64,000 nt of DNA from Piezodorus guildinii. Its lineage: Eukaryota; Arthropoda; Insecta; Hemiptera; Pentatomidae. The notes beneath the pieces are model-generated. The model was not told the DNA's origin. It made no database searches and worked only from the letters and a program-made list of their open reading frames with translations. The position numbers and the translations under genes are program-made. This document shows positions 1 through 11,584 of this stretch, piece after piece (the stretch's first letter is position 1; the number at the start of each line of letters is the position of its first letter). The DNA is taken from assembly GCA_023052935.1 (NCBI GenBank), contig CM041297.1:102535563-102599562 (forward strand), written 5' to 3'.

Positions 1-1290
1 GCGTTAAAATCTTCCAAAAAGTACTATATCCCTTTTAATTAATTCCCAAAAGTACTATATCCCTTTTAATTCATCGAAAAATAAGTTGATAACACGCTTA
101 AAAATCAACTTAAGGTGATAGTAAAAAAGGTAATTTAATTTAATCAGGCAAATTGGTCCAATAATAAATAAATGACATATTTTTGCGTTTCCAGTAAAAT
201 TGTCAAAAGTGGATATAGTACCTTATGGAAATCAACGTCTCATTTCTAAAACGAGCAACTTACGTTTTGACATCTGTTCTTTTATCCAAGCTTTTTATTT
301 AATCTTCCTTAAAAAACAAAAAAAAAAAAAATGATGTAATATATATTTTGTGACTGTTCAAAAACTGTTCAAACTGAGCAGAAAATTTATAAAGATGCAT
401 GCATGGTTTACATCTTTAACTACGGCAGTTGTTTAAAACACCGATCGACGTGGATTGACCTTTATCTATTTCCTTCTGTATACGAAATTCGATTTCCTAA
501 ACAAATCGGTTGAGCGAAGGAGGTTGTGCTTCACGTGGTGAAGGGAATTCTTGTGTGGAATTTTTCGAGAAATTAAAAAATATATGTGTACTTTCTTTTA
601 AGATAGCTGTTAAAGCTGTCTCGCCAAAAAAAAACAAAAAAAAAACATAATAATAATAAAAATATTTCATTACAAGAATATTTTAAAAAGGAGATAGTTG
701 AACCAGAAATGATTTGTGATTAATATTTTGGATATTTTTCAGACAATAACAATACATAACTTTCATTTAAATCTGATAAGATATTTCGAGAAGTTTTTTC
801 CAATTATTTATGACCAAATTGTGTGCTATAATCGTTTTATTGGCTTAACTATCATTGTCGTTTCGCAGTTTATTCTAGATCAAAATAATTAAAGTAATCA
901 CAAATATTTTTTTTTATTTATTTATTTTTTTTTGTAATTTTTCGCGCTTTAGTGTGAATACTGAAATAGGTGCAAACCATTCAACGTAGCCGGCCATGCG
1001 CTTCTTTCACCATCTATCCTCTACCCAGATACTTTAATCTCTCATACTATAGTTGGTGTTCAGTAGCAATCATTGTTTTTCTTAGTTTAGTTTATTTACC
1101 GGGTACAGTTAACATCTTACAATAATTGATAAGTAGGCTGAGGGTGGATCATACTATCCGTAAAAGAAAGAAACTGACGGATTCAGTTCAGTGAAGCCAC
1201 TAACAAAGTTGCAGTAGTTGGCTTGTACAAACTTGTTTATTAATCAGAAACAGAATCCATGCTACTACCTCTCTGATTGCTACAATGAAA
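1..1290. other. AT-rich DNA without recognised gene
   Basis: Two near-identical copies of a roughly 30-base stretch containing AAAGTACTATATCCCTTTTA open the window (about 16-46 and 48-77). The rest is AT-rich with A and T runs. I see no conserved protein, tRNA or element end. Bases 1300-1380 are duplicated at 14965-15050 and are described with the HINE copies. Confidence 0.5.
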
Positions 1291-1380
1291 TACCGATCAC
1301 AACATTTAATTTGAAAAAGTTTGCCTTGTTTTTCTATTAATAGTATTTTTTGTTAATTTATGGATTTATACTTGGTATTT

Positions 1381-2265
1381 TTACTTTCACTTACCTATAT
1401 ATGAAATATATAGTAAGAGAAAGTATTGCGATCGGAAAAATTTTCGAATTCCAGTTTTCAAAGGAAATACACGTTTTAGGGTCTCCTGAGTCTAAATAAC
1501 CAAGTCCCGAAAATGATCTGTGTGTCCGTGGTCTAGCGCAAAAGCGAAAAGTCGGAACTGAAATTCATATTTAATACAACTATACGCCCGAGATGTTACA
1601 GCAACTTTTTCATTAATATCGGCTAACCACAAAAGCCACTTTATACCATGCATTTAGCACCTTTTTACGATTTTCTCAAAAACGGCTCTAATGATTTTGA
1701 TTAAACTCGCTATGTCGATGTAAAATTTAATTGGCTTTAATATCATGTACGTTTCATTCTGATTGAAATAGTTTGACTTGGCTTTAATGCCGATATTTTA
1801 AATTTCCTTCCTATAAACTAACTTTAATTTTGTACATTCCAAAAGATTAACCATAACATTTTAATGGCACTGATGAAGGACGGGTAAATATACAGATTGG
1901 ACGAATTTGATTACCAACTATAGGATAAAAGACCAAAACTAATTTTTGATGTAATTTTTGTTTTTTTAGTAATAAGAACTGTACTATAGACGTATAATAT
2001 ACCGTTGGAAAGAAAAAGATTTTAGTAAAAACATTATGTTATACACCAAGCCGTAAAATGAGATATAAAGTGACGAATAGGGAATAAACTTATTACTGAT
2101 TAACAATTTAGTATAGTTATATTATTTAATCTAAATCATATGTTTCCTAAGAAAATGAAAGTTTTTTTTTTTTAAATCAACTCAAAATATTTTTCGAATT
2201 GAAGTAATTTTAAAATTTATTTTAACAGTCGATGTAAGTGAAAGTCGTGTGTTGCCCGCACGAGA
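1381..2265 (+). mobile_element. HINE-like element, copy 1 (complete)
   Basis: Full-length member of the window's commonest repeat. It opens with the palindromic block around CACTTAC (a long form with an ATATATGAAATATAT centre), followed by the conserved TATTGCGATCG block. It closes with GTAAGTGAAAGTCGTGTGTT, the small GTGTG/CGCAC hairpin and CGAGATTTTTT. The 3' GTAAGTGAAAGT is the inverse of the 5' ACTTTCACTTAC, giving subterminal inverted repeats. This copy lacks a long GT run. Its first about 400 bp and about 80 bp of 5' flank are nearly identical to 14965-15451. No protein is encoded. Classification as Helentron-associated is inference from architecture. Confidence 0.75.
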
Positions 2266-2414
2266 TTTTTTATTTTTCGATTGATTTACATGAGTCTTAT
2301 TTTATCTGAATTTTTCGCGATGGATATATTTATTTAGGAATATTGGATAATAATACGGAACGCGAATTTAGAAAATATGTTTTGATTATCGACTTACTAG
2401 CTTCATAGTTTATA

Positions 2415-2540
2415 TTACTTTCACTTACTATATATAGTAAGTGGAAGTATTGCGATCGTGAAAATTTTCGAATTCCAGTTTTCAACGGAAATACACGTTT
2501 TAGGGTCCCCTGAGTCCAAATAACCAAGTCCCGCAAAAAG

Positions 2541-2595
<55 letters not shown>

Positions 2596-3365
2596 TGTCT
2601 GTGTGTGTGTGTGGTAACTCCCGGGCAGAAACGGTAAGTCCTATGAAACTGAAATTTCATATTTAAGACAACTATACGCCCGAGAGTGACAAAACTTCTT
2701 TCATCAAAATGAGATTACCAGAAGAGGCACTTCATACCATGCATTTTGCACCTTTTTTCGATTTTCTCAAAAACGGTTCCGACGATTTTGATTAAACTCG
2801 CTATATCGATGTAAAATTTAATGGGCTTTAATATCATGTAGGTTTTATTTGGATAAAAATGGTCTGACAGGGCTTAAATGCCGATATTTTAAATTTTCTT
2901 CCCCTAAAGTACCTTTAATTTTGTAGATTCAATAAAAATAACTATATTATCTTGTTAACGCTGATAAAAAACAGGTAAATATGCAAATTGAATGAATTCG
3001 ATACCCAACTAAAGGAGAAAACAGAAAAAACATTTTTTTAATGCAACTTTTCGTTTTTGAACATAAGAGCAGTAATATACGTGTATGATATACCGTTGAA
3101 AAGCTAAAGATTTTAGAAAAAATATCATCTCATACACAAGCTTTTAAAAGTTAATAGAGAGTGATAAAATGAACATAAAACTAACTGATTATTTTAGATA
3201 ATAATATAATAAATTTTTTAATAAAACACATGTTTCTATATAAATTCAATTTGATTAATTCCTTAATAGTTTCACGTATTTTTATCTCTAACTGTATTTG
3301 AAAATTCTTTCTTTGATTTTAAAAATCGAGGTAAGTGAAAGTCGTGTGTTGCCCGCACCAGATTT
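2415..3365 (+). mobile_element. HINE-like element, copy 2 with long GT microsatellite
   Basis: Complete copy. The 5' end is a short perfect palindrome centred on CTATATATAG. A GT run lies at about 2543-2612, and the 3' end is GTAAGTGAAAGTCGTGTGTT plus the CCCGCACCAGA tail. It belongs to the same subfamily as the copies at 12.26 kb and 16.07 kb and the inverted copy at 60.17 kb. The internal microsatellite between two conserved blocks is a hallmark of DINE-1/HINE elements. Short open frames here recur in other copies because the DNA is repeated, not because they code. Confidence 0.8.
2543..2612. repeat. (GT)n microsatellite inside HINE copy 2
   Basis: About 35 GT units with one TCTGTCTG interruption. 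The same position in other copies holds a short GTGTGTGTG seed, so it expanded from the element's own internal microsatellite. Confidence 0.9.
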
Positions 3366-4998
3366 TTTCTATGTTATATAAAACAGTGTTAGGGTCCGTG
3401 TAATATTTTATTTTAAATATAATATGGGATAATAATAATGGGTCAATATTACAACATGAAAGAGAGTACAATTTCGTGCAGTTCTTCGAGTAGTACAATA
3501 CAATTAAATGAACAGTTGTATATTTTGCTAAATGTGGATTAGTCCATCGTCAGGCGTACTGGTGAAACATCTTAATTTATTAATAATAAAAAAAGGAAAG
3601 AGAAAAGACAACGAATTAAAAAAATACTCTCACGCTCATGAATGAAACAGATTTGGTTCCGTTGTTGTCTGTATGTTATGAATCCTTGTCATTGTTGGAA
3701 CGCCCAGATTATTTTATCTGATATTGATGTAATAAGCAAAAATCGTATTGTTTTTTAGCGAGAAAAGTTTTTCAAATTTACTTGTCCCGTAGATTTTTCT
3801 CTGAAACTAATTATCTCTATTGAAAAGTATGTCATTATTTCGTTAGGAGAAATGGTGAGTGATCCGTGCTGACCTATTTAGTAGATTTCTTTTTTTTTTC
3901 TGAATCCATCGATCTACACACATTAGCACGGCAATGAAAACCAATGTATTAGGAGAGGGAGAGATGTTTGATTCATTTTAAGGATATAATGTAGTTTACT
4001 GATTTGACAGTTTTATAATAACGAAACCCTTGCTAATCCAACACCGCTTGCCTTCATTCTGTTCCATCAAAACCTATCTTGGCTATTCGTTTTTGAACCA
4101 CTACAGCTTTACGTACTCGCTCATTTCATCGTCGTAATTAATTTTCATCAAATATTTTTATTTTACAAGTATAAGATGTTTGTATTTCTAAAATGTTCAG
4201 CGCAGACTACTCTAGAATTCATTTTTTTTTCTTTGTTATTTATAAATTTCATTCTTAAAGGTCCTCTAATGTAATTTTATATGGAATGGTCATGTTTATT
4301 ATTTATATATAGTTTATTGTATAAGTCTGTCTTGTTGTACGTTATTGTTCTTATTGTATGTTATTGTCTTGTATTTTTTGTTAATGTTAGATATTATAAT
4401 ATTACCTGTATATGTTATGTGTGTTAGATTGCATTTTCAAAACGAAAAATAACGTATTTACCCATGCCTTACGAGTCCATATGGAAGACGATGTTGTTGA
4501 CTGAAGAATTAAAACCAGTTTGAAAGTGGGTATATCTCCCTCTTGTACCAATACTGGTACGCAATTATAATACTAGGCTGTTGACTTGAGCGTTCGTTTC
4601 TGTTGCTTATTGTTTAAACTGATACGTACATGAAATTTTGAGCTCGGATGGATTCGACCGCCTTCCTAGAATAATTTTGGTGATATTTAGGAATATTTAA
4701 AAATTATTTATTCATATTTTATATGTTACAATATTCATTAGAGTAGATTGAGAGTGCAGGCAACACTGCGTATCCCGGCGGACTACGTTTTAACGATTCT
4801 CCTGAGCTAGGCAATTGAAACTTCAGCTTGCTTTGCCATGATAAAGGCGCAGTATTCGTCAGCAGATACCTATGTTATGTTTATGTTTATGTTTATACCT
4901 ATTTCCACCTATCCTATTCAAATAGTTTTGTTTTTTACATTTCTTAAGTTAAATTATATGAGTAAAACTAAGATTTGAGACGAAAAATTCAATAATGT
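3366..4998. other. Unassigned AT-rich DNA
   Basis: No recognised gene or element. A slightly GC-richer patch at about 4735-4870 has no reading frame or family that I recognise. At 4870-4900 there is a short GTTTAT tandem. Confidence 0.4.
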
Positions 4999-5008
4999 TC
5001 TTTTTGTG

Positions 5009-5319
5009 TACACAAAAAAAAAAAAAAAAAAAACCTGCGCCCCTACAATCCATGAAGAGTCTTGGGCTGATTACCTATAGAGATTCGTTCTGTTTCTAGG
5101 CCAAAGGCTGTGCAATGAGGTGATCAGGCCTTGATCACACTCACCGCCAGGTTTTTCCCCAATTTTGGGTACCCACATTAAAGGGCCGCGTCTGCCCCAG
5201 GAGGGTCTCCATACCAGAATCGACAGAATAAATAATATTCTGCCACAGCCGGGATTCTAACCCAGGACCCAGAGAACAGTAATGTAGTGCTCTATCCTAG
5301 ACTAGGCCACGCCGCTCCC
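5009..5319 (-). mobile_element. SINE family A, full-length copy
   Basis: tRNA-derived SINE on the minus strand. The head at 5319 begins GGGAGCGGCGTGG, with an A-box-like GTGGCCTAGTC and a B-box-like GGGTTAGAATCCC (degenerate for GGTTCGANTCC). The 3' end carries the family tail, including TTCATGGATTGTAG, and runs into a T tract near 5010-5033. Flanking direct repeats TCTTTTTGTG (4999-5008 and 5320-5329) are the target-site duplication. It would be moved by a partner LINE that recognises the tail. I do not know which. Confidence 0.85.
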
Positions 5320-5329
5320 TCTTTTTGTG

Positions 5330-6096
5330 AATACTAAAGAAATTAGTTTTGGAGGCTTTCGAAAATAATGTTACGACTCTTATTATTTTTTTATGGATTT
5401 TTAAGTTTCATTAACTATTTTCGTGTGTCAATAAAACTTGATAATGATTATTACCTAGGGTTCTAACCTTTCTAATTATAAGCGAAAATGAATAGTTTCA
5501 TGGAACATTGAACCAATTTTTGGATTTGGTTGATGTACTTATGAATCATATCGACTTTTTGTTTAGAAAAGAGAGCAGAAGGTTATTTTCTCTTTTATTT
5601 ATATCATATCGTTTTGCGTCACGTTTATCTTATATTATCACTCGTATCATCATTCGAGTCCATTGTTTCCTGTTGTGTCCGAGTGCCGTATCACTTGAAA
5701 TCTTTCACAAATAAAATAACTGTTGACGTATTATTTGCAGTAATATCTACGCACAATCGATCTGACTGTTTCTTTTGGGATTTCCCGAGTTGATTTTAGT
5801 CTTGCCCTCTTTTGTTGTGAATCATCAGATTTCCGTACCTATCTGCTTCTATCCGTATCTCACCGTCATACTGCGGTTTGACTAATGAGTGTATATTTTA
5901 TGACCACACCGTAGGGCCTCTTTCGTTTCACAAAACTATATATGTCCGTTATTAGAAAACTTTAGTACGGTATTTCTGAGCAAAGAAAATAAATTTAAAC
6001 ACGTCCTAACATTTCAAATGTTTAATAAACAAATTACGAATAACGCTACTATTCAGCAGTTTCCACCTCGTTTTTAACTCACAATCAACTACTTTT
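5330..6096. other. Unassigned AT-rich DNA
   Basis: No family or conserved protein recognised. A 68-codon open frame at 5508-5714 has low-complexity, AT-driven composition and no recognisable motif. Confidence 0.4.
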
Positions 6097-7052
6097 TACT
6101 TTCACTTACTATATATAGTAAAGGAAAGTATTGCGATCGTGAAAATTTTGTCGAATTCCAGTTTTCAACGGAAATACACGTCTTAGGGTCCTCTGAGTCC
6201 AAATAACCAAGTCCCGAAAAAGTCTGTGTAGTAACTCCCGGGCTAAAACTAAAAGCGCCATGAAACTGCAATTTCGTATTAAGGCAACCATACGCCCGAG
6301 ATGTTACAGAATCTTTTCATCAAAATCAGCTAACCAGATCAGCCACTTTATACCATGAATTTTGCACCTTTTACGATTTACTCAATAACAGCTCTAACGA
6401 TTTTGATTAAAGTCTATATATCGATGTAAAATTTAATGGGCTTTAATATCGTGTAGGTTTCATTCTGATAAAAATAGTTTGACAGGGCTTAAATGCCGGA
6501 TATTTTAAATTTTCTTCCTCTAAAGGACCTAACATAGTTAAAACACATAGTTTAAAAAATGTTTGCATATAGAGAATTAACCAGGATTTACTTTAATTTT
6601 ATAGATTTCAAAGCATTTGGTATATCAGTATATCATCTTATTAGTATTGATAAATAACGGGTAAATATGCATGTTGAGCGAATTTGATAAACAACTAACT
6701 AAAGGAGAGAAGTGCAAACATTTTTTTTATGCAATTTTTGTGTTTTTGAACACAGTAATAGTAATATAGATGTATAATATAATATTGGATAGCTAAAGAT
6801 TTTAGAAAAAATATTATCTAATATCCGGAATTTTAAAGGTTTATAGAGAGTGATGAAAAGTCGATAACACTGACTGATTGTTGTTGATAAACATATTATA
6901 GATAATTTAAAAAAAAAAAAATGTTTCTATTAAAGTAAAAAAAAAAATTAAATCGTAAACAATTTATCTGTTTCCTCAAATGTATTTAAAAATTCTTAAA
7001 TTGATTTTAACAACGTAGGTAAGTAAAAGTGGTGTGTTGCGAGCACCAGATG
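6097..7052 (+). mobile_element. HINE-like element, copy 3 (diverged)
   Basis: Complete but older copy with the 5' CTATATATAG palindrome and the 3' end GTAAGTAAAAGTGGTGTGTT plus GAGCACCAGA. It has point changes in both ends. About 65 bp of unrelated sequence (about 6529-6592) interrupts the block that reads straight through in other copies. No coding content. Confidence 0.75.
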
Positions 7053-8110
7053 TTTTTCTTTAAGCTTAAGATTTTCAGTTTTTATTAGCAATTGGCAGTT
7101 AACTAAATAACTGAAGGACCCAAATTCGAGTCCGCCTCTGAAATGTGATTTATTTATTTCGTATTTGAGCCTGATTTTACTAACGGGTTTCGTGATTTAA
7201 TCGATCCTTGTCTGGTTTATCTGAAACCTTATCTGCTGTGACTTTTAGATGTTCTTAAAATTCCTAGAAATGCAATAAAAAAATTCGATTAAAATATTAA
7301 TCGACGTTTATTTTTTTAGTATTGGTTTTATATTACTTGAAGAACCACTGAGCAATGTGTTGTGGATGAGTCTCTATCTTTCGAATCTCATTTCACTTTT
7401 CATTTTTGTAAGATGATCCTTTAATTATTCCAACATTGGGTTATCCAATTCTTTTTTTTTCACTTTTTGCGCCAAAGGCAGTTTACAATATGAAAGAAAT
7501 AAACGCCTTAAGATTTAAGGATACCAGAAAATATTTTTACATTTCTCTTTCACAAACATTTTTCTAATATCTTCACCAAAATAAAAAATTTTTGTACGTT
7601 AATTTCTTTAAAATATTGACAACTTTGATTTTAAAAATATTTTACCAATTTTATCTACCCTTTTATGAACAAAAAAAAAAAAAAAAAAAAAAAAAAATAT
7701 GACTACAGAACTAAATCGGAATGAATTTCAAATGAGTTAGCTTTCTTCTTAGTCATACGATGACGGTATGTCTCAAGAATTTCTCTTTTTTTCAATCAAT
7801 GGTTTTATTATAAGAAAATAAAGTTCCTAGTATAACTGTTTGTAACTAAAACCGAAACTACATTTTTAATTTTTAAAAAATACTATGAAACTGTGGCGAA
7901 AATTCTCCCCTCCTCCCTAAAAAAATGAAAGCTCAGAAAGACTTAATAATAATGGCTTATTTAAAATTCGACATATATTAAATTTCTATTAGTATCAATA
8001 GACTTAAGATACTACGGTATAATCTTTATTAAAATTGGTTATATTTAATTTAATTAAATTAAAATTGGTATGGAAGTTGTACATCCTTCCATTTCAAAAA
8101 AACGAAACAA

Positions 8111-8127
<17 letters not shown>
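7053..8127. other. Unassigned AT-rich DNA
   Basis: No gene or element end recognised. It contains homopolymer A runs (7670-7697 and 8108-8127). Confidence 0.4.
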
Positions 8128-8144
<17 letters not shown>

Positions 8145-8147
8145 TAC

Positions 8148-8224
<77 letters not shown>

Positions 8225-8242
8225 CTAAATATATACACACAC

Positions 8243-8318
<76 letters not shown>
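8128..8318. repeat. (TA)n microsatellite with ACAC interruptions
   Basis: Almost pure TA for about 190 bp, with a central CTAAATATATACACACACATATAC interruption (8224-8247). The long open frames seen here on both strands are Tyr-Ile repeats generated by the microsatellite. Confidence 0.95.
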
Positions 8319-8319
<1 letters not shown>

Positions 8320-8417
8320 AGCTAATCTATATTAAGGATGTATAGTCGACTGTAGAAAGTATTTTAGGCGGAATAATCAGGAGTCAGTCTTTTTCTAAAT
8401 ATTTTAATTTTGCCGAC

Positions 8418-8448
8418 GTTTCAGCTCAAGGTTGTGAGCGATCATCAG
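8418..8448 (-). ncRNA. Hammerhead ribozyme-like core, left arm
   Basis: On the minus strand the order is CTGATGA, then a stem-loop with GCTCA pairing to TGAGC, then GAAAC. This matches the conserved hammerhead core exactly. GTC follows the GAAAC. I cannot verify stems I and III, so self-cleavage is inference. Confidence 0.6.
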
Positions 8449-8516
8449 GGCATTATTGAGCCATGTTAGGCATAAACTGGAAGAGAGTTTATGCTTGGAC
8501 ATGGTTCAGTAATGCC

Positions 8517-8547
8517 CTGATGATGGCTCACAAGCTTGAGCCAAAAC
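8517..8547 (+). ncRNA. Hammerhead ribozyme-like core, right arm (mutated)
   Basis: CTGATGA, then a hairpin GGCTCA...TGAGCC, then AAAAC where GAAAC is expected. Stem II is well paired, but the G of the conserved GAAA is lost, so this copy is probably inactive. Confidence 0.5.
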
Positions 8548-8655
8548 CTCAGCGAAATTAAAATATTTAGAAAAATGAATCAGTCCATGATTATTCCCCC
8601 TATAATAAGCTAATCTAATATATAAATATGCAGATTTGATGATTAAATCGAACTT

Positions 8656-8927
8656 AGGGTTGGCGTAATGGCTAGCATAACAGCCTCCTTATATGCCCAA
8701 GGTCACGGGTTAAAACCGCCAGGTGGCCCTAGGAATGAGAGTAAAAATCCTTAGTTATGTCATCCTTTGGAGGGGACATAAAAAGGTGGTCCCGGGCCTG
8801 TGCGATGACAGGTATTCGTTAAAAATCCCTATCCTAATTAAACCTGAATAGGCAAAATTTAGAACACTGTAGCTTCGTCCGGTTATTAGCCACAGTAGCA
8901 TAAATTGACGTTAAATAAATAAGCAAC
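8656..8927 (+). mobile_element. SINE family B, near full-length
   Basis: tRNA-like head with the A-box region GGCGTAATGGCTAGCATAA and the B-box region GGTCACGGGTTAAAACC. The body includes ATCCCTATCCTAATTAAACC and the tail block GACGTTAAATAAATAAG. The same body recurs at 21561-21848, 33549-33760, 41008-41095 and 62550-62797. Confidence 0.8.
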
Positions 8928-9914
8928 AATTCGAACATAAATTATAGAAACATTAATAATAAAGTTGGGTAATTAAAATGGCGTTTAGATTCTGACATAT
9001 GAATAAATACTAAGAAAAGAAACTGATAAACGTTATTGAATCATAACTGTGTTATCACAATAATGCAGGAAACTTGTATCAGTTTTGCTATTTATGAAAT
9101 TGTTATATACACTAGATATAATCACGTTTTGTTGCTATTTTTATAATCAAATTACCTAGTTGGAATTATAATAAAAAAAAATATATTATATAAAATTATA
9201 TTAGTAAAATTGATTTATATATCGTTCGCCGTCATTTAATGTAACTATTAGTAGGAAATTGCTTAGTAATTAAGTATTGCTAGCTAAACTTGCTGTGTCT
9301 AACTTGACACGTTTTCGAAGTGTAGGAACTCAGCCAAATATTTCTGACTGATAAAGGTACCCTAACGTCATCAATTAACTAACTTCGCTTAATAATATTG
9401 TCTCGTAGGCCATTCTTATCATGACACTTTTTTTTTTTTTTTTTTTTTTACTTATTAATCTTGATATTATAATTTTAAATGTTGATATTATCTAATTTAT
9501 AATAGTATACATAAAATATCCATCCCATTACTCGATTAGGTTTGTAGTGATTTGAGTAAAGCAACACAATATCAAACGAACAGGATTTCTGTATCGCAGA
9601 TTAGAATTGTTTTCAGGTTCGCAAACAGTTGGATCGATTTTCATTCCACTTGATGCTTCGTGCCTGATAGCAATCGTGGTAGCTGTGGTCGGGGCGTAGC
9701 CGACCTGGCGGTAGAATTTGTTATGAGTTTGGAGGCGGGCATAACTCCTTTGTGTCGGAATTGCTGGGCAAAGTTGGGTGAAATAGTATTTTGCATCTTC
9801 TTCTGCTAGGTCTGGTATTGCATTTTCTCATCCATCTAGTTCTTTCGATTAATTTTGAGACCTTATTACGTCTTAGTTAATATTATTCAAGTGGACTGGC
9901 TTTGCTCCAAACTA
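8928..9914. other. Unassigned DNA with a GC-richer patch
   Basis: Mostly AT-rich. Bases 9630-9800 are clearly GC-richer, but I recognise no frame or family. They could be the 5' part of the LINE remnant that follows. T run at 9429-9449. Confidence 0.35.
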
Positions 9915-10370
9915 TTTGAATATTAAATTCGAAAAATTCAGGTTGGCTCTTGTTTGGAGTAAGCTGCTTGTCCAAAAATTTCTTACTTCGGTTTGTTAAA
10001 ATCGAACAAATTTTTAAGATTTGTTCTTGGTACACCGAAGAAGTCTCATGTGACTCATTTATACAGTGAGTTAAAGTGGCTCCTTCCCTCTATCCGCTGA
10101 CAATATTTCCTAGGATCATATCTTTACCAAACCATCGACTCCCAGCTACTTCCTTATATCCATATACTTCTGCAATTTAAATCGTCAGTCCACTCCCTCC
10201 AAACAAGATCGCGCCATTTTGACCTTTATATTCCTACCCATAGAACAACTTTTGATCATTCCTTTCTTGTCCGCTCTTCTACTATCTGGAATTTCCTACC
10301 TAATCTTATTCGCCATGATTCTTCCCTACCATCATTCAAGTACCTACTGTCATCCCAAACAGACGCTTAA
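9915..10370 (+). pseudogene. Non-LTR retrotransposon reverse transcriptase, C-terminal remnant
   Basis: A degraded frame at about 9981-10370 reads like the C-terminal end of a non-LTR (LINE) pol. It has the signatures KFLRFVLGTPKK, a run of Leu/Tyr-rich helices, then VRSSTIWNFLPNLIRHDSSL and FKYLLS before a TAA at 10368-10370. The pattern RS..WN.LP..IR...S...FK is common to the ends of many LINE polymerases. There is an in-frame TGA after PSIR and the region upstream of 9980 is frame-shifted, so it is dead. The RT catalytic core is absent (5' truncation). The following 330 bp are probably its 3' UTR. The clade is not determined. Confidence 0.7.
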
Positions 10371-10700
10371 CAAGCCTGATATTTCAAATAAAATAGCTAT
10401 TCAAAAAGAAAATTTATTATTTATTGTTCATATTTTAAAATGGATCAGTTATTATGAATCAGTTTCAATCTTTAGTTTTGTTCAACTCATTAATCAATCA
10501 GAAGTTATTTATTTATTTTACTCTTTTGTTTTATTGTATCCTTTCTTTTCTTCTTATATCATTGTGAATAAGAATTAATTATGATCCTTTGGTCTTGTGT
10601 CCAGACACATTGTATATCTTAATTGTACATATCAATTGTTCTTAAGGGACCCTATCCCAGAATAAAAATTTTTTTCTAAAAAAAAAATAAATAAAAAATC
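10371..10700 (+). mobile_element. LINE 3' UTR and A-rich tail
   Basis: Non-coding AT-rich segment following the RT stop. It ends with CCCAGAATAAAAATTTTTTT and an A-rich tail (10678-10699). A very similar CCCAGAATAAAGATTTTTTT occurs at 54903-54922. A 119-codon open frame over 10219-10578 is an overlap artefact. Confidence 0.55.
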
Positions 10701-11486
10701 AATGCTGCTGTTGATAATTATGCTTCCAAAAAGCAATAGAATTTTGTATTCCTTGAAGTCTTACTTCTTCAATTGTGAAACATCAAACTTACCGCTTTGA
10801 AACTTACCTTAGTGATCCAGTTGGTCAGAACGTATAAGTTTCCTTTAAGCGTTTTAGAATAGCATTGATAATTGTTTAGGCCTTGGATAACTTGGAGTTA
10901 TGAGGAAATAACCACGTTAACAACAACCGCAATGATGCTCACCTTACCCAAGAGGAAGAGAAATGATCAGAACTTCCATTCTCGAGCAACTTCTTCGATG
11001 GCATCATCTTCTTAAACACAATCCATTCCAAGAGACGGATAGAAAGTTCCAACGTTCTCCAAAGTCCTGATTTAGAGGTTTCAGACATAGTTTTCTAAGA
11101 TTCCTCGAAAATAGTCGTTAAAAATTTGGGTTATGGTCTTATCCACTTCCTACGTTTCTTATCCTTAGAGCAGTACAGACATAGACATATCTTCCTTGAG
11201 AGTTTCATGTTCTTATTAATTTAGAAAAGTATCAGGTCTTGTGTTTTACATTTACTTAAATAGCAATTTGTGACTAAAACATTTTTCCACTGATTTACTA
11301 AAGTTTCTTTTCTCTTCGACTTGTCGAATGTCTTGATCTGGAACTGTTTTCAGCACCATGGAAGATAATAAGTTTAAAAAATTGGCAGCGAGAATGGTGT
11401 ATAAACGTTTTACTTCAATGAAACTACTTAAACGATTATTAATGATGGAGTGATGGTTGAGAATATATGATGGAAAAGTTCTTTAA
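10700..11486. other. Unassigned DNA
   Basis: No element end or conserved frame recognised. Confidence 0.35.
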
Positions 11487-11573
11487 GAGTGTTGTCATCA
11501 AGAAAAATACACCAACATTAACTTCATTTTACTGTGTGGCGATATTTCGGCCTACATTGTAGACCTTCATCAG
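11487..11573 (-). repeat. Hammerhead-bearing repeat, left member of inverted pair
   Basis: Read on the minus strand, this is homologous to 13451-13539 over nearly 90 bp. From the hammerhead core it runs through an AATAAAATGA-type block to CTTGATG..CACACTC. The two copies face away from each other around 1.9 kb containing a Jockey fragment and HINE copy 4. Confidence 0.65.
11545..11573 (-). ncRNA. Hammerhead ribozyme-like core
   Basis: Minus strand: CTGATGA, then a 7-bp stem (GGTCTAC with GTAGGCC, one G-U pair) with loop AAT, then GAAA. This is the best-formed core in the window. The stem III and cleavage triplet need a structural search. Confidence 0.65.
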
Positions 11574-11584
11574 GTTTATTTCTT

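Larger units (their letters stand above)
8370..8597. repeat. Inverted repeat (about 110-bp arms) carrying two hammerhead-like cores
   Basis: Arms 8370-8478 and 8486-8597 are inverted copies with several mismatches and only a few bases between them. Each arm contains a hammerhead-like core, one per strand, and a shared ATTAAAATATTTAGAAAAA-type block. The transcript would form one long hairpin. The structure resembles head-to-head dimers of Penelope/retrozyme long terminal repeats. No associated reverse transcriptase or GIY-YIG frame is visible nearby. Confidence 0.75.

Noticed and set aside
8035..8325. Open frames of 74-96 codons on both strands
   Set aside because: They are Tyr-Ile repeats produced by the TA microsatellite. 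The same applies to frames at 53787-54081.
10219..10578. 119-codon open frame, the longest outside the recognised elements
   Set aside because: The first half overlaps the LINE RT remnant in another frame and the rest is AT-rich 3' UTR. The RT frame is the one with conserved motifs.
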